From the NCBI GenBank assembly GCA_945641355.1, contig CALZEQ010000028.1, forward strand, positions 1 through 42,061: a stretch of 42,061 nucleotides of DNA, written 5' to 3'. The notes beneath the pieces are model-generated. The model searched no databases and was not told where the DNA came from. It was given only the letters and a program-made list of their open reading frames with translations. This document shows, piece by piece, positions 25,049 to 33,450 of the stretch. This DNA comes from an uncultured Mediterranea sp. (lineage in GTDB: Bacteria; Bacteroidota; Bacteroidia; Bacteroidales; Bacteroidaceae). The first letter of the stretch is position 1. Each line of letters begins with the position of its first letter. The translations under genes and the position numbers were made by a program.

Positions 25049-25702
25049 CTACCAGACGCGCACCGCCGAGTAGAGCAGGATACCGACGATGGTCAGGCTA
25101 CCCACCAACACCGGTGAAAGGATATGGGTCAACTGGTCGGCGCGACGATAGCCACTGAGTCTCTGGAACAGCCTATACATCAGCCAGGCACCCAACCACC
25201 CTATCAGCATACCGGCCAGCAGATCGCCTAAATAGTGTACGCCCAGATACATGCGTGAGTAGCACGTCACGATGGCCCACACGAAGAGGAAGAGGGTAAG
25301 CCACTGGCGACGGAACAGGTAGCGGATGAAGAAGGCCAGTCCGAAGGTATTGGCGGCATGGCACGAAGGAAAGCCGAAACGACCGCCCCGATAGCCGTCG
25401 ACGATGTGTACCAGTGGTGAAATGGGATTATCCAGATTGGCGGGACGCATCCGTTCGGCATACGGGCGGATGAGGGTAGCCCCCACCTGGTCGGCAAAGG
25501 TGATAGTCAGAGCCAGACCTATCATGCAAAGCAAGGTCACTTTCCACGAGAAGTTGCGCAACATGACGTACCAAATGGCCACATACATAGGAATCCATAT
25601 CAACTTGCCACTAAAGGTCTTCATGAAGTAGTCCCAGAAGGGAGCGTGCATACCGTTAATGAATAACAAGATTTCGTTGTCGATTTGTAAAAGATACTCC
25701 AT
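25049..25702 (-). CDS. PAP2 family membrane phosphatase
   Basis: Product of 217 residues with about five or six transmembrane helices. The three PAP2 motifs are complete: RPYAERMRP at 79-87 (K/R-x6-RP), PSCH at 112-115 with H115 as proton donor, and SRMYLGVHYLGD at 139-150 with nucleophile H146 and D150. PSCH replaces the usual PSGH, which does not remove a catalytic residue. Such enzymes dephosphorylate undecaprenyl pyrophosphate, phosphatidate or lipid A. It lies 46 bases after the LTA-synthase-like gene on the same strand, suggesting joint work on lipid head groups. Confidence 0.9.
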   Translation of the reverse strand: MEYLLQIDNEILLFINGMHAPFWDYFMKTFSGKLIWIPMYVAIWYVMLRNFSWKVTLLCMIGLALTITFADQVGATLIRPYAERMRPANLDNPISPLVHIVDGYRGGRFGFPSCHAANTFGLAFFIRYLFRRQWLTLFLFVWAIVTCYSRMYLGVHYLGDLLAGMLIGWLGAWLMYRLFQRLSGYRRADQLTHILSPVLVGSLTIVGILLYSAVRVW

Positions 25703-25748
25703 TATTATCTTAAGCTAATAAACATACACATGTTAAACGTCGCAAACA

Positions 25749-27635
25749 TCACCTTGCAGCCAGATCGTCGTACAGTTTCTGCAAGTATGCCATTCCTCTC
25801 AACAGGTTCTCACCCGGGTTCGTTCCCTCATCAAGCACCGTTTGTCCGGCTTGGCAATCGTATATCACCCGATTGCTGTCCGTCACCATGCCGAATGCAT
25901 CGGGCACCGTGAAGAAAGCGAAATGGGGGGAAACCGGATGGAGCATATCTTTGCTGAAGCGGAATTCGTTGTGCGGCAATCCCAACTGTGCCAACAGGGT
26001 GGCGGCGAGGTCATGCTGCGACCCGCAGACATCAATCCGGCGTGGATTTCGGATGGCACCACCCACCATCAACAAGGGTATCTGATACCGTTCGAAAGTC
26101 AGGTTGCTGATGCCTTCGGGATAACAGCCCAAATGGTCGGGTACCAGCACCACCACCGTATGCTGCCACTGAGGTAACTTACGAAAGGCACGGATAAAGC
26201 TGCCCACACAACTGTCGGCATAGGCAAAGGCATTGAGGCGATCGTTCTGCAACCGACGGTAAGGCACCTCGTAAGGTTCATGACTGCTGGATGTTTGCAG
26301 GACACGAAAAGCCGGACGGGTTCTGCCGGCATCAGTCGCATCATCGTCAGCCTCCTTCTTCAGTTCGTCCAGCAGACGGGCAAACACCAGATGGTCATGG
26401 GCCCCCCACTTGCTCAACCGCTCAGACACCGGAAAGTCCACATCAGACACGATGGACTCAAAACCCGATGACATCAGATAGGAGCGCATATTGGTAAAGT
26501 CGGCATCTCCGCCGTAATAGTAGCGCGACGAATAGCCGGCCTTTCGCAACGCTCCGCAGATGGAAGGCAGATGCTGCGTCTTGCGGGGATACTTCATGAT
26601 GCTGGTCGTGGGCTGGGCCGGATAACCACTCAATACCGATACCAATCCACGGTCGGTACGGAAGCTGTTGGCATAGAAGCGGGTGAAAAGCACTCCTTCG
26701 TGGCAGAGGCTATCCAGACAGGGGGCGATATTGGGCTCTCCGCCCAATGCTGTCAACAGACGGGAAGAGAAACTCTCCAAGATGACAAACAGAATATCGG
26801 GACGCGACGTCGTGAAGAGTGTATCCGTCGGCTCCACAGCTACCGAGTCGGTCTGTGGGCAGAGGGAGGCATCCTGCATCATCACAAACAAGCTGTCGGC
26901 TTCGTCAGGCTCCATGAAACGGTACTGCTTGCTGAAGTCTTTCTGCTTCGACAACGACTCCATCAGACTGAAGGCCGGATTGACAGCCGCATGATTCAAC
27001 CGCAGATTGTCACTGAAATAGGCTTGCCCCACATTCATCGTGGAGACGGTCAGTCCGCCACGGATGGGTATGAAGAGCAATCCAGTGAACAGCAACAAAA
27101 GCAACGAAACCCGCAAAGGGTGATAAGGCAACTTCATACGGCTCGTCATCGACGGACGCAACAGGCAAGCATGGAAAAGGGCATAAACCAGCAGGGCATA
27201 GAACAGCACGGCCAGCACCCCTCCTATCACCATCCACACACTGACGCTGGCCACGGCATCCTTCGGCGAAGAGAAAAAGTAAAAGAGCGGAGTGGCATCC
27301 AGCGGGAATCCCCAAAAGGCATACAACCCGATGTTGACCGTCAGTATAAGGGAAAGCAGCAAAGCCACCGTCCCGAAATAGAACTGAAAGAGGCGACGAA
27401 GCCAGGAGGCAGAGGTCCAAACCGACACCACCAGCAATAGGCCGGGCAGCACCGAAAGATAACCGGCCAGCGAGCGGTCAAGCGGCAGGCCATGATACAT
27501 CACCTGCAACCAGTCAACCCATGAACGGTCGGCATACAGCGAAGTGTAGCAGAGCATAAAGAGGGGCTTCTGCAGCACGAACAAAAGGAGATACAGCAGG
27601 TATATCTTGACAAAAAAGAGAATTCGGTTCTTCAT
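25749..27635 (-). CDS. LTA synthase family sulfatase-fold transferase
   Basis: Product of 628 residues. Five transmembrane helices in the first 190 residues (about 5-28, 57-75, 83-103, 131-152 and 175-190) precede a periplasmic alkaline-phosphatase/sulfatase-fold domain. Metal and catalytic residues seen are E287 (FVILESFS), T327 as nucleophile (SFRTDRG), the WGAHDH segment, and LVPDH with the metal-binding Asp-His. These resemble LtaS-type phosphoglycerol transferases and related phosphoethanolamine transferases. In a Gram-negative bacterium without teichoic acid the likely targets are periplasmic glycans, lipid A or membrane glycolipids. It is followed by the PAP2 phosphatase and preceded by its own promoter. 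Confidence 0.9.
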   Translation of the reverse strand: MKNRILFFVKIYLLYLLLFVLQKPLFMLCYTSLYADRSWVDWLQVMYHGLPLDRSLAGYLSVLPGLLLVVSVWTSASWLRRLFQFYFGTVALLLSLILTVNIGLYAFWGFPLDATPLFYFFSSPKDAVASVSVWMVIGGVLAVLFYALLVYALFHACLLRPSMTSRMKLPYHPLRVSLLLLLFTGLLFIPIRGGLTVSTMNVGQAYFSDNLRLNHAAVNPAFSLMESLSKQKDFSKQYRFMEPDEADSLFVMMQDASLCPQTDSVAVEPTDTLFTTSRPDILFVILESFSSRLLTALGGEPNIAPCLDSLCHEGVLFTRFYANSFRTDRGLVSVLSGYPAQPTTSIMKYPRKTQHLPSICGALRKAGYSSRYYYGGDADFTNMRSYLMSSGFESIVSDVDFPVSERLSKWGAHDHLVFARLLDELKKEADDDATDAGRTRPAFRVLQTSSSHEPYEVPYRRLQNDRLNAFAYADSCVGSFIRAFRKLPQWQHTVVVLVPDHLGCYPEGISNLTFERYQIPLLMVGGAIRNPRRIDVCGSQHDLAATLLAQLGLPHNEFRFSKDMLHPVSPHFAFFTVPDAFGMVTDSNRVIYDCQAGQTVLDEGTNPGENLLRGMAYLQKLYDDLAAR

Positions 27636-27664
27636 ATCAGTTTGTCTGCGATGATTACGGGGGA

Positions 27665-27672
27665 CAAAGGTA
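27665..27672 (-). promoter_or_regulatory. -7 promoter element of the LTA-synthase-like gene
   Basis: TACCTTTG on the minus strand, 29 bases before the ATG at 27635. Confidence 0.55.
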
Positions 27673-27702
27673 CACCTTTTGTTCCAAAATTCGCTGAATT
27701 TG

Positions 27703-27721
27703 GCCGATTTAGTTTATCGGC
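27703..27721. promoter_or_regulatory. Perfect dyad GCCGAT...ATCGGC upstream of the LTA-synthase-like promoter
   Basis: GCCGAT (27703-27708) and ATCGGC (27716-27721) are perfect arms with a 7-base AT-rich loop, 30 bases upstream of the -7 element and 45 bases after the ModF-like stop. No T-tract follows on the minus strand, so an operator is as likely as a terminator. Confidence 0.4.
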
Positions 27722-27765
27722 AACCGAGAAAGCAGTACATTTCCCAACCTCCCGTAGGGCTACAG

Positions 27766-29238
27766 TCACTGCTGACGCTTCAGATAGAGTCGATGCGTGA
27801 TGGTCTGAGGCAATTCGCACTCGTAGTGGGTCACCATCAGCATCGTCTTGTCCTGACGACGACAAAAGGCCTCGATGATACGCTTTACCCGCAGCCGGTT
27901 ATAGGTATCCAACCCGTGCAACGGTTCATCCAGAATCAACAGCTCGGGATCTTTCACAAAGGCACGTGCCAACAGAGCCAACCGCTGTTCGCCGCTGGAA
28001 AGCTGCAGGAAAGGGCGCTCCTTGAGCGATGCGATGCCAAAGATGTCCATCCACCATTCACAAATGGCCAACTGTTCCGCATGGGGGCGCACATAAAGCC
28101 CGATGCTGTCATGCAAGCCGCTGGCCACGATTTCAATGGCCGGCAGGTTCTTCAGGTAGGCACGGTGCATCTCGGGACTCACATAGCCGATGTGCTTCTT
28201 GATTTCCCAGATACTTTCGCCAGATCCCCGCTTACGGCCGAACAGGCTGATGTCACACGCATACGATTGGGGATTGTCGGCACACACCAGGCTGAGCAGT
28301 GTAGACTTGCCCGAACCGTTGTCACCGCTCAATGCCCACTTTTCGCCTCGATGCACCGTCCAGTCCAACTCTTTCAGGATGGTACGTTCATCGTAGCGGA
28401 TACTCACCCGATTCAGCTTCACCACCTCATCGCCGGTATAGTTCGTATGGTCGTATGGCAATGCTTCCACCCGTTGCTGCAGCTTCGCAAAGTCATCTTC
28501 AAGCCCGCTACGCATCGCCTCATACCGGCGGTTCCATTCCGCAAGGTAGGCCTCGCGTTCCAGCTTCGCCCCCACCCTCTTCTGCTCCACAGATACCACA
28601 TGGGTGATGAAGGAAGGGATATCGTCAAGCATCGAGAGTACCAGCACAATCTGCAATGCCTTCATACGCGACAATTCATCCAGCAGCCCACCCAGCAGTT
28701 CGCGTGTGGGGGCATCCAATCCGATGAACGGATTATCCATAATCAGGATTCGGGGAGCTGTCAGCAACGCCTTCACCAACTGGAACTTGCGCAACTCGCC
28801 GCTGGAGAGGAGGATAATCTTTTTGTCCAGCATCGGCTCTATTTGGAAGAGGTCGAACAGCCGGTGCTCCAACGCCTGATCCTTGCCGCGTCCCAGCAGG
28901 TCGCGTACCAAAGGCACGTCATCATGCTCCGTCTGATTCCACCGCTGCTGGTAGTAATAGTTGCCGTCGGCCGAGCCGTAGGTGTCGCGAAAGGCGATGT
29001 ACTTGATATTCTCGTAGGCTGTTGTCGAAAGTGACGGCCGGAAGTCGTACGTCAGCGAGCCACTGAGTAAGGGATACTTGCCCGTCAGCATATCAACAAA
29101 AAGGCTCTTGCCAGCTCCGTTAGGACCGACAAGAGCGATATGTTCGCCATCCAGGATGTCTAATGTAACAGGTGCCTCCAAGCGTACCTGCGGATTGCGA
29201 GCCAAGGCATCGCACAGCTTGATTGTATGTTGTAGCAT
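27766..29238 (-). CDS. ModF-like tandem ABC ATPase
   Basis: Product of 490 residues, the same length as E. coli ModF. It has two ABC nucleotide-binding domains and no membrane segment. Domain 1 (about 1-225): Walker A GPNGAGKS, signature LSSGELRKFQ, Walker B ILIMDNPFIGLD. Domain 2 (about 255-490): SGDNGSGKST, signature LSSGEQRLALLARAF, Walker B LLILDEPLHGLD. In domain 1 the catalytic Glu after Walker B is Asn (MDN), so site 1 is probably weak in hydrolysis while site 2 is canonical. No modABC or other molybdate genes are nearby, so a molybdenum role is not supported by context. It has its own -7 element and two palindromes upstream. Confidence 0.88.
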   Translation of the reverse strand: MLQHTIKLCDALARNPQVRLEAPVTLDILDGEHIALVGPNGAGKSLFVDMLTGKYPLLSGSLTYDFRPSLSTTAYENIKYIAFRDTYGSADGNYYYQQRWNQTEHDDVPLVRDLLGRGKDQALEHRLFDLFQIEPMLDKKIILLSSGELRKFQLVKALLTAPRILIMDNPFIGLDAPTRELLGGLLDELSRMKALQIVLVLSMLDDIPSFITHVVSVEQKRVGAKLEREAYLAEWNRRYEAMRSGLEDDFAKLQQRVEALPYDHTNYTGDEVVKLNRVSIRYDERTILKELDWTVHRGEKWALSGDNGSGKSTLLSLVCADNPQSYACDISLFGRKRGSGESIWEIKKHIGYVSPEMHRAYLKNLPAIEIVASGLHDSIGLYVRPHAEQLAICEWWMDIFGIASLKERPFLQLSSGEQRLALLARAFVKDPELLILDEPLHGLDTYNRLRVKRIIEAFCRRQDKTMLMVTHYECELPQTITHRLYLKRQQ

Positions 29239-29266
29239 AACTTATTACTCTTCACAAAACAGGCTG

Positions 29267-29274
29267 CAAAGATA
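29267..29274 (-). promoter_or_regulatory. -7 promoter element of the ModF-like gene
   Basis: TATCTTTG on the minus strand, 28 bases before the ATG. The surrounding AAAGATAGTGCAAA is repeated at 29343-29356, where the element would read TATCTTTA. Confidence 0.55.
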
Positions 29275-29291
29275 GTGCAAATCGAGAGAAA

Positions 29292-29316
29292 AACTTTCAT
29301 GCTTGCATGAAAAGTT
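29292..29316. repeat. Palindrome upstream of the ModF-like gene
   Basis: AACTTTCATGC (29292-29302), TT, then GCATGAAAAGTT (29305-29316): an 11-bp dyad with one bulged base, lying just upstream of the -7 element, where a repressor or activator could bind. A 10-base perfect palindrome, GGGTATACCC, follows at 29377-29386. Confidence 0.5.
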
Positions 29317-29468
29317 ATTCCGAGATGCAGCCTATCTTATTTAAAGATAGTGCAAAAAGCCGAGTAAGCAAGAGGAGGGTATACCCAAATTTTGATACAC
29401 CTTCCTTTAATCTTTAGATTAGTCTGCTCCTATTAACTCATCAAATGATGACAAGTCTGGCACTTGGA

Positions 29469-31505
29469 TTACTTATAGACAATCAACGCCGACTGTGCAG
29501 GAACCGAAAGTTCGGGTCCGTAAAGGGTACTCAGACCTTGCTCGCTGATGAAGCCGTCCTTGCACACCACCGTATACTTACCTTCAGGCACAGTCACCTT
29601 GGCTGCCTCCTTGCGTGCATTCAGCACCACAACGATGTTTCCCCAAGCATCGCCTCCTGCATGTTCCTTCAGGCGATAGGCCACTACATTGGTGCCTTCT
29701 ACCGGCAGGAATTCCAGATGGGTGCGTACCTGCTCGGCATCCCCCATTCGGAAGGCGGGGTGGTTCTTGCGGAGCTGAATCAGGCTCTTGTAATAGGCAA
29801 ACACATCTGAATGAAGCGCCTTGCGCGACCAGTCGATAGCATTGACCGAATCGGGGCTCTGAAAACTGTTGTGAACTCCCTTCTTGTCACGCATCACCTC
29901 TTCGCCGGCATAGATGAAAGGAATGCCCTGCGAGGTGAAGACAGCCGTCTGAGCCAGTTTGTCCAACCGGGCCAGTTCATCGGGCGTGATGGCAGGCACA
30001 CTGGCATGGAGACGGTCCACCAGACACATATCGTCGTGACAGGATATGTAGCTGATCATCTGCGTAGGCTGTCCGGCCCACGGTGCCTTGCTGTAATTGA
30101 CAGAATCGTTGCAGACCTGCGGATGGCGGATGGCACCTGCTATACCGAACTTGATGCTTTCCTCGCTACCGGGCAAGCCGGCCAGGAAGGCACCCTGCTT
30201 GTTGTCGTTGAACGGTCCGCGCAAGGCATCGCGCAGTTCGTCGCTAAATGCTGCGATGCCCGGCATCCGATGGACATTCGCCTTCATGGCCAGCGAGTCT
30301 TCGGGCATCTGCGGTGCCTGAGCCGCCCAGCCTTCACCATAGATAAGTACAGTGGGGTCAATCTCTTCGGCCGCTTTACGGATTTCATTCATCGTCTCGA
30401 TGTCGTGAATACCCATCAAGTCGAAACGGAAGCCATCCAGATGGTACTCCGTCATCCAATATTTCACACTCTCTACCATGAACTTGCGCATCATGGGACG
30501 GTTGCTGGCCGTCTCGTTGCCACAGCCCGAAGCGTCGGCAAACGAGCCGTCAGACAAGTGGCGGTAGAAGTAGCCGGGAGCTGTCCGCTCGAAGTTGCTG
30601 TCTGAGGTGTTGAAGGTATGATTATACACCACGTCGAGCACCACCCGGATGCCGGCCCGATGCAAGGCCTGCACCATCTGCTTGAATTCACGGATGCGCA
30701 CCTCCGGCGTATAGGGATCTGTTGAATAGGAGCCGTCGGGCACATTGTAATTCTGCGGGTCATATCCCCAGTTATACTTGTTCTCGTCCAGTCGGCTCTC
30801 GTCAACCGATGCATAATCGTATGAAGGCAGCAGATGGACGTGCGTCACACCCAGTTCACGCAGGTGGTCGATGCCGGTAGCCACCCCTTCGGGACCCTTT
30901 GTGCCCTGCTCGGTCAGTGCCAGGAACTTACCCCGATGCTCGATGCCCGATGTGGGCGAGATGGAGAAGTCGCGGTGGTGCATCTCGTACAAGATGACAT
31001 CGGCCGGCGATGCCAGCGGCGGACGGCGGTCTTCCTGCCATCCTTCAGGATCGGTGGAACGGAGGTCGATGACAGCGGCCCGCTTGCCGTTCACACCCAC
31101 CGCACGCGCATTGATACCCGGCGTATCGCCCAACCACTTGTCGTTCACCTTCACATTGAAGGTATAGAACTTTCCCTTCAGATCCTTGTCTACTTCCACC
31201 ATCCAGGTGCCCTCTTCTGCAGCATTCATCGCTACAGTCTCGTAGGCATGTCCACCCTCGCCGGCTTCATAAAGCATCAGACGCACCTCATCGGCCGTAG
31301 GAGCCCACAAGGTAAAGCGTGTAGAGGCCGGGGTGTATTCCATCTCCGTCAAACTGCCCGAACGGACAGGATAGAGTTCGTACGAAGCATACTCTTGCTT
31401 TGCAGAGGAGCAGCTCATGACCGTTGTGGCAGCTGCTGCCACTCCGATAATTGCCAGTTCATTCAATTTCACCATATTCCTATTTATTTTGTATTGTTTC
31501 TTCAT
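29469..31505 (-). CDS. pulA: Type I pullulanase lipoprotein, GH13
   Basis: Product of 678 residues that cleaves alpha-1,6 branch points of pullulan, glycogen or limit dextrins. The N-terminus carries a lipoprotein signal with Cys in VMSCSS (residues 31-35). The ATG at 31505 (MKKQYK) gives the positively charged n-region; an ATG ten codons in is the alternative. A CBM48-like domain (FTLWAPTADEVRLMLYE) precedes the GH13 barrel with YNWGYDP, the type I pullulanase signature, plus VVLDVVYNHT, nucleophile Asp in FRFDLMGIHD, acid Glu in YGEGWAA and SCHDD. It is the last gene of the DUF4286-ruvC-pulA operon, 20 bases after ruvC. Confidence 0.93.
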   Translation of the reverse strand: MKKQYKINRNMVKLNELAIIGVAAAATTVMSCSSAKQEYASYELYPVRSGSLTEMEYTPASTRFTLWAPTADEVRLMLYEAGEGGHAYETVAMNAAEEGTWMVEVDKDLKGKFYTFNVKVNDKWLGDTPGINARAVGVNGKRAAVIDLRSTDPEGWQEDRRPPLASPADVILYEMHHRDFSISPTSGIEHRGKFLALTEQGTKGPEGVATGIDHLRELGVTHVHLLPSYDYASVDESRLDENKYNWGYDPQNYNVPDGSYSTDPYTPEVRIREFKQMVQALHRAGIRVVLDVVYNHTFNTSDSNFERTAPGYFYRHLSDGSFADASGCGNETASNRPMMRKFMVESVKYWMTEYHLDGFRFDLMGIHDIETMNEIRKAAEEIDPTVLIYGEGWAAQAPQMPEDSLAMKANVHRMPGIAAFSDELRDALRGPFNDNKQGAFLAGLPGSEESIKFGIAGAIRHPQVCNDSVNYSKAPWAGQPTQMISYISCHDDMCLVDRLHASVPAITPDELARLDKLAQTAVFTSQGIPFIYAGEEVMRDKKGVHNSFQSPDSVNAIDWSRKALHSDVFAYYKSLIQLRKNHPAFRMGDAEQVRTHLEFLPVEGTNVVAYRLKEHAGGDAWGNIVVVLNARKEAAKVTVPEGKYTVVCKDGFISEQGLSTLYGPELSVPAQSALIVYK

Positions 31506-31525
31506 CCGTTATTCCTTTCTATGCT

Positions 31526-32095
31526 TCACCGGCTTACCTTGTCGGGATTCTTTGCCACAAAGTCCTTCCATCCGCGATAACTCTTCTCCACCACAGGGCG
31601 TCCCATCTGCAGATAGTGGCAATAAGCGGCAGCCAACGCATCCGTTGCATCCATAAAGGTAGGCATGTCGCGCTTGTCGAAGTGCAGCATCCGTTGCAGC
31701 ATATCGGCCACCTGCTCCTTCGAGGCCTGCCCGTTGCCGGTGATGGCCATCTTGATTTTCAGCGGGGCGTACTCGGTAATGGGGATGTCCCTGCTCAAGG
31801 CTACCGCCATGGCCACACCCTGCGCACGGCCCAGCTTCAGCATAGACTGCACATTCTTGCCAAAGAAGGGAGCCTCGATGGCCAGCTCGTCGGGCAGATA
31901 GCTTTCAATGATGCTCAGCACCCGTTCGTGGATGTGACGCAGCTTCAGATAGTGGTCGCCAAACTTACGCAAGTCGATGATACCCATCGCTATCATCTCC
32001 GCCCGCGTACCTACTACACGCAGCACCCCATATCCCATGATGGTAGTGCCCGGATCGATGCCCAATATAATCTTTTCCTTGACCGGCTGTATCAC
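31526..32095 (-). CDS. ruvC: Crossover junction endodeoxyribonuclease RuvC
   Basis: Product of 189 residues. RuvC resolves Holliday junctions with RuvAB. The RNase H-fold catalytic acids are present: D14 (GIDPGTT), E74 ([10 protein letters not shown]), and D149 and D152 ([10 protein letters not shown]). Conserved KLGRAQG and [15 protein letters not shown] segments confirm the family. The ATG at 32095 overlaps the DUF4286 stop by four bases (ATGA), so the two are translationally coupled. ruvA and ruvB are not in the window. It lies 20 bases upstream of the pullulanase gene on the same strand. Confidence 0.96.
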   Translation of the reverse strand: MIQPVKEKIILGIDPGTTIMGYGVLRVVGTRAEMIAMGIIDLRKFGDHYLKLRHIHERVLSIIESYLPDELAIEAPFFGKNVQSMLKLGRAQGVAMAVALSRDIPITEYAPLKIKMAITGNGQASKEQVADMLQRMLHFDKRDMPTFMDATDALAAAYCHYLQMGRPVVEKSYRGWKDFVAKNPDKVSR

Positions 32096-32397
32096 TCAAT
32101 CACCTCCATCAACGTGGGAAATCCCACCACCTTGTCCTTGAATATTTTCAGCATCTCGTCATTCAACCCCACGCCCTGTTCGCGGTGCCAGCGATGCAGC
32201 GAAGCCGAGTCGCCTACCTCGAACTGTACGGAGAAGCAACTGCTACCCGGCTCCCTGTGACTCAGGATGCGCGTGATGCGCGGTGCTTGTAGTGTCCCCT
32301 CTTTGGCTATTTCGGGAAGATAATACTCTTGCAACCAGACCAGAAACAACGATTCCTGTCCCTCTTCCACTTGGTATGTCGTATTGTAAATCAGCAT
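32092..32397 (-). CDS. DUF4286 family protein
   Basis: Product of 101 residues, cytoplasmic, without signal peptide or membrane segment. The family start [12 protein letters not shown] and the later [17 protein letters not shown] are recognisable. The fold is expected to be a small ferredoxin-like alpha/beta domain. Function unknown. It is coupled to ruvC by a four-base overlap, an arrangement common in Bacteroidales. Confidence 0.88.
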   Translation of the reverse strand: MLIYNTTYQVEEGQESLFLVWLQEYYLPEIAKEGTLQAPRITRILSHREPGSSCFSVQFEVGDSASLHRWHREQGVGLNDEMLKIFKDKVVGFPTLMEVIE

Positions 32398-32425
32398 AAA
32401 ATCATCTTTTTTGCAAAATCTTTCG

Positions 32426-32433
32426 CAAACATA
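32426..32433 (-). promoter_or_regulatory. -7 promoter element of the DUF4286-ruvC-pulA operon
   Basis: TATGTTTG on the minus strand, 28 bases before the ATG at 32397. Divergent from the tRNA-Ala element 23 bases away. Confidence 0.55.
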
Positions 32434-32456
32434 GCAATTATTTCAGAAATATGCAT

Positions 32457-32464
32457 TATATTTG
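32457..32464 (+). promoter_or_regulatory. -7 promoter element of tRNA-Ala
   Basis: TATATTTG, an exact TAnnTTTG match, 42 bases before the tRNA 5' end. Confidence 0.55.
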
Positions 32465-32506
32465 CACCGTCAAAATCGCAAAGACGTTGCAAACGTTAGC
32501 AGAAAA

Positions 32507-32580
32507 GGGGCGTTAGCTCATCTGGCTAGAGCGCGACACTGGCAGTGTCGAGGTGATGAGTTCGAGTCTCATACGCTCCA
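32507..32580 (+). tRNA. tRNA-Ala (anticodon GGC)
   Basis: 74 bases that fold fully: acceptor GGGGCGT/ACGCTCC, D stem GCTC/GAGC, anticodon stem CGACA/TGTCG with loop CTGGCAG (GGC), T stem ATGAG/CTCAT with TTCGAGT loop, discriminator A. The CCA tail is not encoded in full (CC follows, then TT). The anticodon reads GCC and GCU alanine codons. Confidence 0.96.
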
Positions 32581-32590
32581 CCTTCAATAC

Positions 32591-32618
32591 ATCCTCCGCA
32601 TGAAGCGGAGGATTTTTT
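32591..32618 (+). terminator. Rho-independent terminator of tRNA-Ala
   Basis: ATCCTCCGC (32591-32599) pairs perfectly with GCGGAGGAT (32605-32613), loop ATGAA, followed by TTTTT. Confidence 0.92.
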
Positions 32619-32653
32619 ATTCGTAATCACAATAACTTATACCACTATCCACT

Positions 32654-33334
32654 ATGCTGGGAACCATTGTCAACACCCTGACTATCATCACAGGCAGCCT
32701 CTTCGGACACGTTGCCAAGAAAGGAATCAAGGAACAGTATCAGAAGGTCATGTTCACGGCCATGGGTCTGGCCTCGCTGGCACTGGGATTCAATGCCGTC
32801 AGCAACCACCTGCCCAAAAGCCAGTATCCCGTACTCTTCATCGTCAGCCTGTCGGTAGGGGGCCTGATAGGCACCATGCTCGACATTGACGGACGGTTCA
32901 AGCGACTGGTGAACCGCTACTCCAAGTCCAATCTGGCACAAGGACTCTCTACCGGCATCCTGCTCTATTGCATCGGCACACTTTCCATCGTAGGTCCCAT
33001 GATGAGTGCGCTCTATGGCGACAACACCTATCTGTTTACCAACGCTACGCTGGATCTGGTGACGTCAGCCGTGCTGGCCACTACCTACGGCATCGGCATG
33101 GTGCTGGCGGCACCGGTCCTCTTCTGCTGGCAAGGCAGCATCTATCTTATCGCCAGTCTGGCCGGCAACATCATCCCCGACGCACTGGTCACGGAGATTT
33201 CCATTGTGGGCGGTACGCTGATTGCAGCATCGGGACTGGGCATCCTGGAAATCAAAGACTGCAAGACGCTCAACCTGCTGCCCGCCTTGGCCGTCCCCAT
33301 CCTCTTCTTCCTGATTAAAGGATTTGTGGCCTGA
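32654..33334 (+). CDS. DUF554 family membrane protein
   Basis: Product of 226 residues with six or seven transmembrane segments and short loops. The start MLGTIVNTLTIITGSLFG with conserved NTLTIITGSLFGH, and the later SVGGLIGTMLDID and GLGILEIK, are characteristic of the DUF554 (YdfK/YqgA-like) family of putative inner-membrane transporters of unknown substrate. It stands alone between the tRNA-Ala terminator and a repeat element, convergent with the pantothenate kinase gene. Confidence 0.88.
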   Translation: MLGTIVNTLTIITGSLFGHVAKKGIKEQYQKVMFTAMGLASLALGFNAVSNHLPKSQYPVLFIVSLSVGGLIGTMLDIDGRFKRLVNRYSKSNLAQGLSTGILLYCIGTLSIVGPMMSALYGDNTYLFTNATLDLVTSAVLATTYGIGMVLAAPVLFCWQGSIYLIASLAGNIIPDALVTEISIVGGTLIAASGLGILEIKDCKTLNLLPALAVPILFFLIKGFVA

Positions 33335-33342
33335 TTCCACAT

Positions 33343-33413
33343 TAAAACTTCCGGGCCAGAAGTTTAAAACTTTCGCGCCGGAAGTTCTAATGTTTTAGAG
33401 GAAAAGTTTTAAA
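33343..33413. repeat. Dispersed-type AACTTCCGG hairpin repeat
   Basis: Between convergent genes lies an AT/GC-alternating element with ACTTCCGG (33347-33354) and CCGGAAGT (33378-33385) as perfect arms, an inner AGAAGTTTAAAACTTT near-palindrome, and a further AAAAGTTTTAAA copy at 33402-33413. Elements with AAGTTTTAAACTT and CCGGAAGTT modules recur in intergenic spaces of Bacteroides genomes, to my recollection. It may also serve as a two-way terminator. Confidence 0.6.
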
Positions 33414-33450
33414 CCTTTTTCAGGTCAATTGAAATGCCACACCTGAGGCA

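Larger units (their letters stand above)
29239..29468. other. Intergenic region with several dyads, no gene
   Basis: Besides the promoter and palindromes already listed it contains TAATCTAAAGATTA (29410-29423) and CATCAAATGATG (29439-29450). No T-rich hairpin that would clearly terminate the pullulanase operon is seen. Confidence 0.45.

Noticed and set aside
27679..29034. 451-codon plus-strand open frame opposite the ModF-like gene
   Set aside because: Antisense to a gene with complete ATPase motifs; Gln/His-rich composition typical of a complement frame.
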